Source of the DNA: Aricia agestis
Taxonomy: Eukaryota; Arthropoda; Insecta; Lepidoptera; Lycaenidae
Assembly: GCF_905147365.1 (NCBI RefSeq)
Contig: NC_056417.1
Location: 16,266,501-16,330,500 of the forward strand
Reading direction: 5' to 3'
Length of the DNA: 64,000 nt
Below are positions 1-12,183 of this stretch, one piece after another. A model generated the notes under the pieces. It made no database searches. It had not been told where the DNA came from and saw only the letters and a list, made by a program, of their open reading frames with translations. How positions within the stretch are numbered: position 1 is the stretch's first letter; each line of letters starts with the position of its first letter. A program made the position numbers and the translations under genes.

Positions 1-74
1 TAAGATGCGCAAAAAGATTTCCGGCAAAACTGTATATTATTTTACGGGCATAGAAATAAGTGGTTGTACGAAAT

Positions 75-80
75 TTTATT
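75..80 (-). terminator. Candidate polyadenylation signal of the tetraspan gene
   Basis: AATAAA on the minus strand, about 40 nt beyond the stop codon at 119-121. Position and strand fit, but cleavage cannot be verified from sequence. Confidence 0.4.
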
Positions 81-118
81 AAAATTGGTTGAGTAGCTGG
101 CTATTAATTCAATTATTT

Positions 119-3100
119 TTATTTGAATATCAGAATAAAACTGACCTTCTTCTTCTTCATAGTATCACCGTGGAGCTTCGTCTCCAAGTCTTTGGCGAGC
201 TCGCTGCGCTCCTGGCCCTTCTTCTCGTCGACGTGGTAGACGCAGGGCTTGTAGGTGGGGTCGAACTGGTTGTGGTCGAAGGCCTGCTTGGGCCGGAGAC
301 AGGGGCACACCCGCCGGGACAGGTGGTAGATGGAGGCGACGCAGACCAGGCAGTGTAGTGCGGCTATGATGAGCACAGATATGTTGGTCAGCACCGGCGT
401 CCAAGCTTGCATCTCGTCCTGGTAGGAAAAAAAACCGTTGAGGGATGACTGGTAGTATTGAAAATGTTTTGGTAGTGCTCAGAGATATATTTTAATGATT
501 GCCTACTTATCTTTTATTTAATGAAGGGTCTGACATAAAATTTTAGGCAGCTTTAATATCAAAATCCGTATTTAATGAAATAATAATTTGTCATTGATTT
601 TTTACTACGGCCGTTACTGTTACATTGCTACTGTAGGTGGACGTAATGTTGATTTCCACACTATGATTTAAACACATAAAAATACGAAAATAACTCAAAT
701 TGTATAACATTGAATACCTGATTATAATATGTGAATCTATTTTTTTTGCGGTAATCCAAGCGCTTGTACCAGAGTTGTTAAAGAAATATTTTATCTTCGC
801 CTTGACTTTTTTAGATTAAAAAATATGTCTTCATTCTATAATCGATTACATCGCCTTTTACGGCAAAATCTGAACATGTTACACACACATGTAGAGTGCT
901 CACATACACGTATAGAGCGATAGAGATCTGTGACGCTAATTAGCAGGACGCGCATTAATACGCACTAATGACTAGAACAAGGCCCGAGAACAATGCCTAG
1001 ATCATATCTAGCCCTTAATGTTCTAGCTCATAAGTCGCTCTACATGGCCTAAGCAAAATAGAGAAGTTTATTTGTTGTTTAAAATTATATATAATGCGGT
1101 CCTGTCGTCCAGTTATCCCATATAGCTTAGTTGTTTAATTGTACACACAATATATCCGCAACATAAATTCATCTTAGAAATTAAAGTGATTGTAATATAA
1201 CATTAAACTACTAAAATAAATATTTATAAAGCTGATATTCTCATGGGGTTGCTACCATTACCTAGCATGTTAAAAAGTTATGCGCAGTGCATCTTACTCT
1301 GTCAGCCTCTCTTACTATATTTCCAATCTGTCCCTCTGTCACAACATTATGCGTCCGACGACGCAACGCGTCATTTAAATATGTAATGTAAAACGTCGGA
1401 TTATCGATGAACTGCACTATGAAGTAAGGTCTAAGAAAACGTAATTAGAATTTTCCTTAAAAAGGCAAAATTGAATGCTCATAGTACAAGCCTGTACCTC
1501 GAAGCTGGGGCTGGGCTGGGGCGGGCGGAGCGCGTCGCGCTGCAGGCCGGTGGCGGCGAGCACGGCCGCGCTGTTGCCGCACGCCAGGCACAGCAGTGAC
1601 AGCGCCAGGAACGCCGTCATCATGGGGCTGCACAATGCACATACACAATATACTGTAAGTCTACATGATCGTTAAACAAAAAAAAAAAAAAAAGAAGGAT
1701 GTTTGTTTCGGATAAAACTCTCCTTTTTGTAAGTCGACGGACAGAAAAATGCTTCCAAAAAGACAAATATTACAAGCAGGCTACCTCAAAAATTGTAATC
1801 CAAAAATATTTTCCAGAACCTCAATTTTCAGACATTAAAACCGGCATGAAGGTTTATACGATAGAAAAGATTTCAACGCGAGCGAAGCGCGTTTTTAAAA
1901 CTATCCTTTTTGCTGCCCGCAGGCAGGCATACGTAGTAGTAGTAGCTCTATATTTTAATTAAGAACATAATGATTTATAATTAGATCCATTGTGGCGGCC
2001 GCTGAAGCGAAAAACATGTGGAGCGGCGCGCGCGCTCGACCGTATAAATATTTCTATACAATTATATACTATTAATTTTATAGTTTTTCAGGTACCTCAC
2101 ATCTAGTGTAACAATCATACATACGTGATAGTATGCTACTCGACTTTGCTTAGATTATTCTGTTTCGCTGCGTACATACAACTTTTTGTGCATGGTGCTA
2201 CTTGACTTTACAATACAGTAAAGCATATTTGAAGACAAGTTGTGTAACTCAGACGATGTTTGTTTTTCTAAAAGCCTAAAATCATAGATATACTGCCAAT
2301 ATACATACTTCTTTCTGTACATATTTATTCTTCTTCTAAAGGCCTTGAACAATATTGGCACATACTAATTTACTTATCTCTATCAAACCAACTTAAGTGC
2401 TTATTAACTATGACAACATCGGACTCTATTTACGATCGGCCACGCTCCACTCTGCGATCTCTATCTCCTGATTATGTTCCATGCCTCATACCTGCTGCTG
2501 CTCCTACCGACCATCTTATCTCTACATTATGTATCGCTTTCTCTGACTTGAACGGTTAAATAATAACTTTCATTATACTCTATTATTAAAAAGCGCAATC
2601 AACTTTTCTATGGTCATTGACAGCTTCGAACTCTGTATTTAATTAAAATTTATGAGTAGATCTCACTGCTCGTGATGATAAATTATGGTTAAGAACACTT
2701 TCGATCATGTTTCAAACGAAAATCAAAATTAGTTCATCCATTTAGGACTTAGGCTCGTTTTATATGCGTTCGCGATCGGTTACAGCTACACAGCGAAATC
2801 ACAATTAGTAATTGTATGTAAAGATTTATTTAATAATAATACTATTTCGCTTCACACCACGTCAGTCTGGCCGAGTGCTACCTGAAGGATTTGTGTTACG
2901 GGTACCATACAACAGGAATACTTATATCTAATACTTTTATATTATACATCTGTTTAAGAATATTATTTTATCATGCGTACAGCATATATTAATTTTAATA
3001 CACATCCAAGACCCAGGAACATTGAAATCTTTTGTTCCATCGGCGGGATTCCAACCCGCGACTCCCGGCTTGCGCTACCAACGCGCCACCAACTGAGCCA

Positions 3101-6100
3101 CAGAGGTCGTCAAAATCGGCCGCGGCGGCGCCACTGCTTACATACAATAATTGCTACTGATCTCGTGGTGTAGACTGCAGTAGCTGCCAAACCCATACTC
3201 GCGGACGATACACCCAGTCCATACTCGCGGACCATACACCCAGTCCATACTCGCGGACAATACACCCAGTCCATACTCGCGGACCATACACCCAGTCCAT
3301 ACTCGCGGACAATACACCCAGTCCATACTCGCGGACCATACACCCAGTCCATACTCGCGGACGATACACCCAGTCCATACTCGCGGACCATACACCCAGT
3401 CCATACTCGCGGACCATACACCCAGTCCATACTCGCGGACGATACACCCAGTCCATACTCGCGGACGATACACCCAGTCCATACTCGCGGACGATACACC
3501 CAGTCCATACTCGCGGACGATACACCCAGTCCATACTCGCGGACGATACACCCAGTCCATACTCGCGGACCATACACCCAGTCCATACTCGCGGACCATA
3601 CACCCAGTCCATACTCGCGGACGATACACCCAGTCCATACTCGCGGACGATACACCCAGTCCATACTCGCGGACGATACACCCAGTCCATACTCGCGGAC
3701 GATACACCCAGTCCATACTCGCGGACAATACACCCAGTCCATACTCGCGGACGATACACCCAGTCCATACTCGCGGACGATACACCCAGTCCATACTCGC
3801 GGACAATACACCCAGTCCATACTCGCGGACGATACACCCAGTCCATACTCGCGGACCATACACCCATGACCCAGTCTATATTCGCGGACTCTAATCGAGC
3901 CTTGGAACTTTGGTATTTCACAATAACCTTTTTTTACGGTAGAATCGTAGTAACCAATCTGTACAAAACTATAAACTTGTATGACTTATACACAACAGTA
4001 TAAAGCTAAGTAGTCGGTAATAATAGTAGCTGAATACCTATTCTAATAAAATTCTCTGCTGTAGTTAGGAATTAGAGAGGACGTCCTGTAGTCTGTAACA
4101 GTTAGCTAGTTAGTATCTGCGCCGCCTAGGACGCCGTGAACTGTACGGTGTACCCCAATTCTACCAAATCAATATGCAAGTATTATGCAGTATCGTTTCT
4201 TATTTGATCCAGATCGTTTACTGCCAAAGATCAAAACAGTATCCAAACGTCGAACCACAAAATATCGAGCTTCAACTTATTAGAATGTTGAGCTTTGTTG
4301 ATAGGAAGTAGACTATCGAACAAGGAGCGATGCGGCATTGTTATTGTAGAATCAGGGTACACCATACAGGCCTAACAACTATCACAATAACTCAAATAAT
4401 AATTTTCAATTTTATAATTGCTTAGGTATTAATTAGCGTGGGTCCATCACAGATTGAGTCCTATTAATTTAGCATTAGGGTATATATTCATCTGGGAGCA
4501 AGTGTTTCCCCGATGTGATCTCGCGGGGCGGGGTAAAACGGACCCTGTGCGGTGGAGATAAGGTGCAATTTGTTATGTAACGCACGAGCTAGAGAAACTG
4601 GTGAAAGCCTCTTCACATAACTCCGTCGTCGAATGTAATATTTCCGCGTCGATCGGCGATGTGACCGGCGCGGCGCGGTCGGCGCACGCGCACTTCTCAC
4701 GACAGATCCTGCGAGGATTCTATCCATTCTAGTATTATAAATGGGAACATGTGTCTGTCTGTTACCTCTTCATGACTAAACAGCTGAACCGATTTTGCTG
4801 AAATTTTATATGGAGATAGGTATTTTTAGTCCCGGGAAACGACCTAGGATACTTTTTATCCTGGAAAAATATACTGTTCCCACGCGATAAAGGAATTTTG
4901 CCGCTAGGGAATTGCGGGCGTCATCTAGTAATCTATAATATTATGTTACAGGTGATTCTCAATCGGATTTTAAATTCATTCATGACTTACCGTACTTATT
5001 ATACTATTATGTTTAATTTCCATACTATATGATAAGTTTGTGAGTCATAATATGACCTATATTGAACACATTGCAATGTAGACAAACACATATCTACAAA
5101 ATTTAGTATTTTTCTAATTTTCTTATATTATTGTCCATAATTTGTATCGACTTGTATTGAAAATATAAGATTATTTTAATAAACTGGAAGCCATTAATCA
5201 TAGTATCTGGTATCGCACACAGATATAAAAGTTTTGAACAGAAACGCCGCAAGAATATAAAGAAAACAAATGAAAAACTTAACAATTTAGAATGCAAGAA
5301 ACTCATCAGTCATTTCCCTGGACTATTAATTTACAATGGCGGGTCCCGTTGCGCGGAATGCGTTTTTTCCATCGCCGGCGCGGGCGGTGAGATTGAAACA
5401 TTTCATGACGAACGGCCGCGGTGATCGCTCCGGAACACACGTGTACACGCTCGCACTCGCGCCACGCGCGCATATTGACCGGTGGTCGCAGTGCTAGGGG
5501 TCGTCGTCTCCAGATTTATGTTATTAGTTATGACTTATAAGTTATGACCATTTAAAAGTTAAATAAGGTTGAGCGCCATAAATTACATTTTGTACAGTGT
5601 TCAAGAGTATAATATTATTATATTTCATTTAATTTTTGTGCTGTATCATATGTATGACGATGTTGTCTAAACGTTTAGCCAAAAAGATATTATTTCTCTT
5701 TTAAATCGTTTTGCCAGTAACTGGTACAAAACTACAAAATTGAATTTTGTGTAAATACAAGTGAATTTTGAAGACAGATTGTTATCTACAAAATATGACG
5801 CGTGAACGTTAGTAAAATAGCTTTTAATAAACTTTGACTCATTAAATTTTTATAACTTGAAACTCTATACATTCTATGTAAATCCCTTCAATATATTAAA
5901 GTTAATATCCCTGCATAAGAAATCGCTGCAGCTTATAACTGGGGTCGGTTTATAAAATGCATAGTGCGTGATGCGCGCGCGCAGCGGACCGTGCGGTGTT
6001 CCGCCGCCCGCGCCGGAGACACAGCTAAGATCTAATCGTCAGTATACCACCACTACAGCAGTAGCTTGATTGATGCATGTACTATTCCTATTTGTTTACG

Positions 6101-9100
6101 TCTATGTCAGCGTTGCCAGACGTCCCGATTTTAAAATCAAAATTATATTTCCCGCGCGGGACAGGCTGTCCCGCTTTTCGGGTATAACTCGTACACGCGT
6201 GCAACGTGCTGAGAATGAAAGGTGCGATGAAGATAAGAGTGTGCGAGACACGTGCGATATATAGAGGGGTGGATTTTCTTTGGCTACTTTGCTCTCTATT
6301 GTCACACAACTTAATTTTAAGTTAAATAAAAAGATAAAAATTCGATAACTTTTAATTTTATACATCTTAGGAAGAATCCCGCCATTTTCACTCAAAACAC
6401 TTCCAAAGTCTCGCAACGCTGGTCTACACGTAAATAATACATAGTCGCCAAGTAAACTCATTGTAAGTTTTTGTTTATTAAGTGCAACTCCGTTGCGCAA
6501 AAGTTCGTTTATCACGGCGGAACTATACATACCAAATTTCATCCAAATTGGCTTAGCGGTTTAAGCCTGAAGAGGTAGCAGACAAACAAAAACACTTTTG
6601 CATATATTATAAGATTAGTATGGCGGGGTTGAGGGCTCCTAAAGGGCTCCTAAAGTTCGTATATATTATGAGGTGTGTGTAATTTTTAACCGACTTCCAA
6701 AAAAACGAGGAGGTTATATGTTCGGCTGTGGATATATATTTTTTTTTATTAAATAATTGCAAAAAATCGGTCAAAATGATAAAATTTGTGTTTCGAAAAC
6801 ATTTTTGTTTCATTGTTTTGAATGGAGTGTTCTGATATTATTTTAATTCTAAAGTTGATCATTTTAGTAAATCTTTTAAAAATTAAACGATTACAGTAAT
6901 CAACTATTAATCACTTATCAGCCATTGAGATTTCTTCGACTCTACCTTAACATATTAATTTGTTAAATAAGCAAATATCATTGTTAGTTAATTTCTCATG
7001 GCATTTAACTGAACCTTGAAAATTGGAAACAAAGTCGTAAGACAAGTTTGTACAAAATATTTTTATTATCTTCGAATCTGATTTGACGAAAATTTTTATT
7101 TAATATTTAGGGTTCCGTACCCAATGGATAAAAAAACGGGACCCTGTTACTAAAACTTCGTTGTCTGTCCGTCTGTCCGTCCGTCCGTCTGTGTGTCTCC
7201 AGGTTGTAGAACCGCTAAAGCTCAAGAACCGCTAAAGCTAGACTTCAGAAATTTTCTCAGATTGTGTACATATCATATGTTGCCGCTATAACAACAAATA
7301 CTAAAAACAAAATAAAAATTAATATTTAAGGGCCGGGGCCATACAAGAAACGTGTTTTTTTTGGCTTTTTTGCTCGTTATCAATAATGGAAACAGATAGT
7401 AGGCACTTGAAATTTCCGAAAATTCCTTAATTATATATCCGTACTTTAATAATTAAAAATATTATTAAAATAAAATAAAAATTTAAGGGGGCTCCCAATT
7501 CCCATACAACAACGCAATTTTTGGCCTATTTTTGCTCTATAACGGTACGGAATAGTTGCCCTTCGTGCGCGAGTTCGACTCGCACTTGGCCGATTTTTAT
7601 TTCAGTTAAGGTGTTTGTGGCTGGTAGCCACATCTATTTTTGCTGAAACGTTTCAAATTGATCAATTTTAAACTTCGTTTTAGGCTGTCCGCATTCACAC
7701 GTAATCCGTATTCGATTTTCTAATGTGGAATTATTTCGATTTGGAATTCCGTGAGATTAGCACAAACGCTAATTTCTTCACGAACGTGCGGAAAAAAGCC
7801 AAAAGGGAACATGTGCGTCAGTTGGTGTATTTTCTACTGATTCAATGCATTCGGATGTCCGAAAACGGAAAACTAATTTAGAAATCGAATGCAGAAAATG
7901 TGTAAAAAAAAGAAAGAGATAAGAAATTTGAAGCTACATTCAAATTACAATTAATTTCGAATTCCATAATTATTAAAATACAATGTCTTCTGTGAAAGAA
8001 TCGCTCATGTCTTTCATAAGTTTTCTAAGAAGTACTAGATAAGATATTAGTAGGGACGTCAACATGATCCAGGGGGGGCAGCTGCCTCCCCCCCCCCCCA
8101 TGCTTAATATGATGTAATTATTGAATTATAAACCTTTACTGTAAACTATAAATGTTAAAAATAATTACTGTATTATGCAATGAACATTTGAAACCACAAG
8201 GGATTTTAAACACTCGATTGCACAAAATGTTGGTGTTATTACAATTAAGTATTATGTGTTTGTTTATGTGTGTATACAATCTGTAGCATCGTAACTCGGA
8301 AAAGAATAAACCAATTTTGATGTAGTTTTTTTGTTAGAAAGCTGATATAATCGAGTTCTCCTTTAGTTTGGTATCACCACGGCCGGTTGACAATTCGAGG
8401 ATCCTTGAATTTTTTGATTTTGTTTATTTTTCTGAAAATGAAATGCCTAGTGGCTAGTACCATCAAACTTTCATAGTCTATTTTAAATATCCATAAAATA
8501 TAACATTTTTAGGGTTCAATAAACCTAAGGGTAAAAACGGGACCCTATTACTTCAATGACGATGTCTGTCTGTGTGTCTCCAGGCTGTATCTCAAGAACC
8601 GCTTTAGCTAGGCTTCTGAAATTTTCACAGATCTGTTGCCAATTAAAATTAAATATTTAAACATATAAGAAACATGTTTTTTTGCTATTTTTTGCACGAT
8701 ATCAATAATGACCAAAGATAGGCAAATGTTCACAAAATTATCTGTTGTATTACTTATACTTTAATAATCTATATATATAAAAATGGATTTTCAATTGTGT
8801 TAGTAACGCCAAAACTCGAAATCGTCTGAACGGATTGGGCTAATTTTAGTCTTAAAATATTCGTAGAAGTCCAGGGAAGGTTTTAAAGTGACACGAAGTT
8901 CACCGGGACAGCTGGTAATTAATAAAATTTTAAATTAAACTAAATAACTTTGGTTATTAGGTAGGGGTAACCCATACAAAAAACACAATTTTTGGGCTAT
9001 TTCTGCTCTGTACGGAACCCTTCGTGCGCGAGTCCGACTCGCACTTAGCCGATTTTTTATCGTGTCGTCAACAGTAACCTAACATTAAAGTATTTCTGAG

Positions 9101-10203
9101 TTGTCGCTATATCATGCAGCTATCATTTGTCAACAGTTCCTTGGACACTGGTCAAATTATTATATTTTAACACCTTAAACTACTTAGCTTTGATTTCAAA
9201 CATCATAAAGATGCCTTATCTACATGGCCTTGACTATAACTTCTATAATATAAATATATAAAATTCTCGTGTCACAGTGTTTGTGCGCGAACTCTCCAAA
9301 AACGGCTCATCCGATTTTAATGAAATTTTTGTATGTACATTCGTTAGGCCGGAGAATAGGTTTTTATCTACTTTTGATATTGATACTAGAAATAATTAAT
9401 ATGGCAAAACAATGTTGCCGGGTCAGCTAGTGTCTTATAAATTATGGGGGTTTCGGCTATTTCATGTTCTGAATTTTAAAAACCATGTATATTAAAAAAA
9501 ATATTCTATATTTAATAGGCGAATAATATTGTGATACTGCTATGATTAATTTCGGGTTCGATGACTACAAATTCGGCGTAGCTGCTGCTACGTGCCTCGT
9601 AGCAGTTTTGTGGACACTCGACTTAACTTGTGAAGTAAAAAAATATTTACTGGATGCTGCTCATCCAGCCCGAAGGGAGCCAAAAAAGCTTCATCGCATG
9701 CAGTTGAATACTCACATTAGAAACATTGAGCTAAGATCCAACAGTACTAATGTTTAATTCGAATCCCATTGACAAGTTAAAACATCCTAGGTTTAAAACT
9801 TTTCAGCTTTAGTTATCGTCGTTAAAAACCCCCCTCACCTGCTGGAGGCGGAGCTGAGGCCGTAGCAGTCGTTGACGCCGGCCAGCACGCCGACCACGCC
9901 GCCCACCACCGCCACGCAGCCCGCCCACAGTCCCGCGCCCACGCGGGCCAGGGCGGCGCCCTTCACCACCGCCAGGGCGCCCGCGCCCACCAGCAGCGCG
10001 CCCAGCAGCACCTGCGCGAGGCCGAGGAACACAACCACTCGTTTGGATCCATGTCTCTTGTCACTGGGGGCCTCGGCGCTGCCGGCGCTGGGGGCACGGG
10101 CGGGAGCGAGCGGGGCGTGCGGGGTGGCGCTGATCAGCTGCTCGGTGGAGCGGTCGGAGCGCAGGCTGGCGGCGGGCGGCGCCTCTACCGCAGGGTCGGC
10201 CAT
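119..10203 (-). CDS. Predicted four-helix integral membrane protein, three coding exons
   Basis: I do not recognise the family. Exons are 9839-10203, 1498-1627 and 119-418. All junctions are GT-AG and in phase, giving 264 residues. The start ATG (10203) sits in a strong ACCATGG context. Residues 1-55 are Pro/Ala/Ser-rich and hydrophilic. Helices are predicted at about 56-80, 87-109, 124-150 and 174-198. A Cys-rich juxtamembrane stretch (RRVCPCLRP, about 200-208) and a charged tail follow. Both ends would face the same side. The layout resembles small tetraspan families (MARVEL or CD20-like), but no signature motif fixes one. Intron 1 is about 8.2 kb, packed with repeats, and holds GC-rich patches at 4640-4730, 5330-5480 and 5960-6030 that could be alternative 5' exons. 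The last residues, from about 250 on, are Lys/hydrophobic and could be read-through into an unrecognised intron. An AATAAA lies on the minus strand at 75-80, about 40 nt past the stop. Confidence 0.72.
3000..3160 (-). mobile_element. tRNA-derived SINE
   Basis: On the minus strand a tRNA-like head has an A box (TGGCTCAGTTGG) at about 3100-3089 and a B box (GGTTGGAATCC) near 3056-3046. The B box differs from the consensus GGTTCGAATCC by one base. The head is followed by a unique body containing CTGGGTCTTGGATG and an AT-rich tail. It cannot be a functional tRNA gene because no complete cloverleaf or terminator follows. The body resembles common lepidopteran SINEs. Confidence 0.7.
3192..3868. repeat. 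26-bp minisatellite, 26 copies
   Basis: Twenty-six head-to-tail copies of a 26-bp unit containing TACTCGCGGAC and TACACCCA, almost identical except for one variable base after GGAC (14 G, 8 C, 4 A). A degenerate 27th unit follows at about 3869-3888. It lies in intron 1 of the tetraspan gene, directly beside the SINE. The unit length is not a multiple of three and contains no stop on the minus strand in any frame, so three long overlapping open frames appear there. These are by-products of the repeat and not genes. Confidence 0.95.
4143..4367. mobile_element. Inverted-repeat (MITE-like) element
   Basis: Imperfect terminal inverted repeats of about 22 bp (4143-4164 and 4346-4367), both reading GTA(C/T)GGTGTACCC with two or three mismatches, enclose about 180 bp of AT-rich DNA. 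No coding capacity. Target duplication not resolved. Confidence 0.4.
4738..4935 (+). repeat. Dispersed repeat, TCTGTTACCTCTTCA family
   Basis: Contains the recurring string 'tgtctgttacctcttca', a 'gaaccgattt..tgaaatttta' segment and a 'ggatactttttatcc' segment. Related copies in the window lie at 6485-6620 and 11840-12030, both in the opposite orientation, and a weaker one near 11290-11400. No protein coding. The pattern is a common short interspersed element of Lepidoptera, class uncertain. Confidence 0.55.
5330..6030. other. GC-rich patches inside the long tetraspan intron
   Basis: Two CpG-rich islets (about 5338-5480 and 5960-6025) stand out from AT-rich surroundings. No open frame with good codon use was found. 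They could be alternative first exons or promoters of the host gene, or just GC-rich repeats. Confidence 0.25.
6485..6620 (-). repeat. Dispersed repeat, TCTGTTACCTCTTCA family
   Basis: Reverse-orientation copy of the repeat at 4738-4935, recognisable by 'ccaaatttcatccaaattgg' and 'gaagaggtagcagaca'. Confidence 0.5.
7105..7610 (-). repeat. Dispersed repeat with GGCCAAGTGCGAGTC and GGGTACGGAACCCT ends
   Basis: Read on the minus strand it starts at AAAATCGGCCAAGTGCGAG and ends at a 'gggtacggaacccta' border (7109 side). It holds internal 'tgtatgggagc' and 'gtctgtccgtctg' tracts. The same border pair recurs at 8510-9060 (minus), 58262-58697 (plus) and 60742-61090 (plus), with fragments at 57130-57180 and 59455-59490. 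It is non-coding and very abundant in Lepidoptera; class uncertain. Confidence 0.7.
8072..8099. repeat. G7-CAGCTGC-C12 palindromic tract
   Basis: Seven G, then CAGCTGCCT, then twelve C. The tract can fold into a GC hairpin, and its C-rich strand could form i-motif or G4 structures. It lies in intron 1 of the tetraspan gene. Confidence 0.6.
8510..9060 (-). repeat. Second minus-strand copy of the GGCCAAGTGCGAG repeat
   Basis: Same borders as 7105-7610. It is interrupted around 8765-8925 by another short dispersed repeat ('aactcgaaatcgtctgaacggattgg'), giving a nested arrangement. Confidence 0.6.
9240..9430 (+). repeat. Dispersed AT-rich repeat ending 'gccgggtcagctagt'
   Basis: Recognisable by 'cggctcatccgattttaatg' and the terminal 'ttgccgggtcagctagt', a sequence type repeated widely in insect genomes. 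No coding potential. Confidence 0.45.
9542..9757 (+). CDS. Candidate 71-residue membrane peptide ORF inside an intron
   Basis: An ATG-initiated frame antisense to the tetraspan gene, about 80 bp from its exon 1. Residues 11-27 (FGVAAATCLVAVLWTLD) could form one membrane helix, followed by a basic tail (EVKKYLLDAAHPARREPKKLHRM). Amino-acid use looks more protein-like than that of random AT-rich frames. No family recognised. It could be a real micropeptide, a single exon of something larger (a 'ttaatag' acceptor-like site lies just upstream), or a relic. Support is weak. Confidence 0.3.
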   Translation: MINFGFDDYKFGVAAATCLVAVLWTLDLTCEVKKYLLDAAHPARREPKKLHRMQLNTHIRNIELRSNSTNV

Positions 10204-10479
10204 GGTTCGCTACTGGTGCGCCAACATCCCGATGCAACTCGCGGTACGTTCGCTCGAGGCGCGCGCTGATCGCGGACTGACGCCTCACGCCGGTGAAAGT
10301 GCCGCGGACTTTGTTTTTGTTAATCGTCGCCGACGCTGAAGACGCATCCCGGGTTACGGATGTTACGTGACCACGCGTCGTTTCAGCCTCCTGGCTGACC
10401 CACATAATATTTGAAAACCAAAATAATATGTGTTCCAGGACTATGCGACGAGTCATTATTACTGGGCATTTCCTGTCTA

Positions 10480-11835
10480 TCCCCACATATTTTTAACTAC
10501 CATCACAATACCACCCTGATAATAAATGGACACATTTTCCAGAATAATTTTATTGTCATCTCAAAATATGTGTCAACGTGACATGAGCACATCAGGTGGT
10601 GCGGAAGCGGACGGGGGACCTGTCGCGGCGCGTGCGGCGGGCGCGCGCGCAGGTGAAAGCGCGCAGCTATTACCAGCCGCGCCGGTTTACAGCTAGACGC
10701 GCGTCTCACTGACATACCTATTATTTAAATCTCACTGGACATAATAATAAAAGATTTTGCACGTCTCCAATTGACTCATTGTATGTGGTATTGGTTAATT
10801 AGCTGATTGTTGTGAGCTTGATAAGATGACATGCAAATTGCGTACCTAAAAATTGATGTACTCGTAGCCGGAGCCGCATTCATGACAGAAAAAAAATTAC
10901 AGAATCTCGAATGATACTTACAGCCTTGTTTATTTGTAATTATAAAAATAAGCATTTTCAACTCCAAATAACACAATTAAACCACCGTCTAAACAGAGAC
11001 CAGCCATGTCTAAAGTAAATATACATGCGCCGGCGCAGGTGCATCAAGTCAGTGTTCCGCGCGGGCGCACAAAGGGTCCGGAAGTGGAACTCTAGATGCC
11101 GAAATAAGGGCAGAGGGCATCTGCCGACAGACAATCAGACGGAAGGAGCCGTCACAAGCGTTCAGTAGGGCTTGTTGATGGAGGGACTAAAAGACATTTG
11201 TTTGTTTTGTGTGTGTTTTCAATAAACCAAACAAACATGGTTAATGAATTTAGGGATATCGCACGCAGCTTCGATTGCGCAAAAATGTGTTTATCGTGTG
11301 GTGACTGTACTTTTTGACAACATTCCTATGTTCTCTCCTAGGCAGTCCCATATACTTACCAATTTTTATCCAAATCGGTTCAATGTTCGAATCTTCGAAT
11401 TTCCATAGATGGTTCGTTAACTTCAGAATTCTTGAATATCAACTGACGCGCGTCCATCGAATACTACAAAGGTTACTGTATCTATATATTTGATGCACGA
11501 CCTACAGAACCTTACATAACCTCTCCAACTTGTCACTCCGCATAGGTATTGTAATTAGTAGCATTAGCGAGTGTTACGTGTGTAGTGAAAGTGACATGGG
11601 TCACGTGACGTAGCAGGTGTGACATCATAATGTGTCGGGTTACCGCTACTGGGATATGTTACGCATGTCACACATTCCTGTATGTTGTAAATGTATCGAG
11701 TATTCTGTGACAACTTGTATGACTTGTGTACTACTTTCGATGTTATTTCAGACGCTTCCAAAATAAAAATGTTTATTATGGGGTAAATGAAGTTGTTCCG
11801 TTTTTTGTAATAACTTCATTCATTACTTATTACTA
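10480..11835. other. Gene-poor stretch upstream of the tetraspan gene
   Basis: A GC-rich islet at about 10595-10705 may belong to the promoter or a non-coding first exon of the tetraspan gene (minus strand). The remainder is AT-rich, with short repeat fragments (about 11290-11400) and no convincing exon. Confidence 0.3.
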
Positions 11836-11839
11836 ACTG

Positions 11840-12035
11840 GATGTCACATAAACATGACTGGACGAAATTCGTTTATCGCGCGGGAACTGTACATTTTTCC
11901 GGGCTAAAAGTATCCTATGTCCTTACCGGGACTCAAAGTATATCTCCATACCAAATTTCAGCAAAATCGGTTCATCGGTTGGGGCGTGAAGAGGTTACAG
12001 ACAGACAGACAGACACACTTTCGCATTTTTATTTT
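11840..12035 (-). repeat. Dispersed repeat, TCTGTTACCTCTTCA family
   Basis: Reverse-orientation copy with 'taccaaatttcagcaaaatc', 'gtgaagaggttaca' and a short (gaca)n run. The 'ggactcaaagta' and 'aggat'-type inner segments match 4738-4935. Confidence 0.5.
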
Positions 12036-12183
12036 ATTTTATCTGCAATCAGTTTGCAAAACTATAAGCAGGTGAGATGTAGGTTTTGGCAGGTAGAGTG
12101 CTTCCACCACCGTGGACAGCTTACTCAATATTAAGGAACATTAAAGAATGTCCTTCCTTTTCAGGAGTTTATTATAATTTCGA

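Noticed and set aside
1699..1962. 87-codon plus-strand frame
   Set aside because: It runs through a dispersed-repeat end ('caacgcgagcgaagcgcg') and low-complexity GTA repeats; there is no family similarity.
3110..3921. Three overlapping minus-strand frames of about 240-255 residues with a 26-residue peptide repeat
   Set aside because: They are produced by the stop-free 26-bp minisatellite in all three frames. No conserved domain or splice context supports a protein.
9872..10339. 155-codon plus-strand frame
   Set aside because: Antisense of exon 1 of the tetraspan gene. Composition (Ala/Thr/Pro) reflects GC-rich codons, with no domain.
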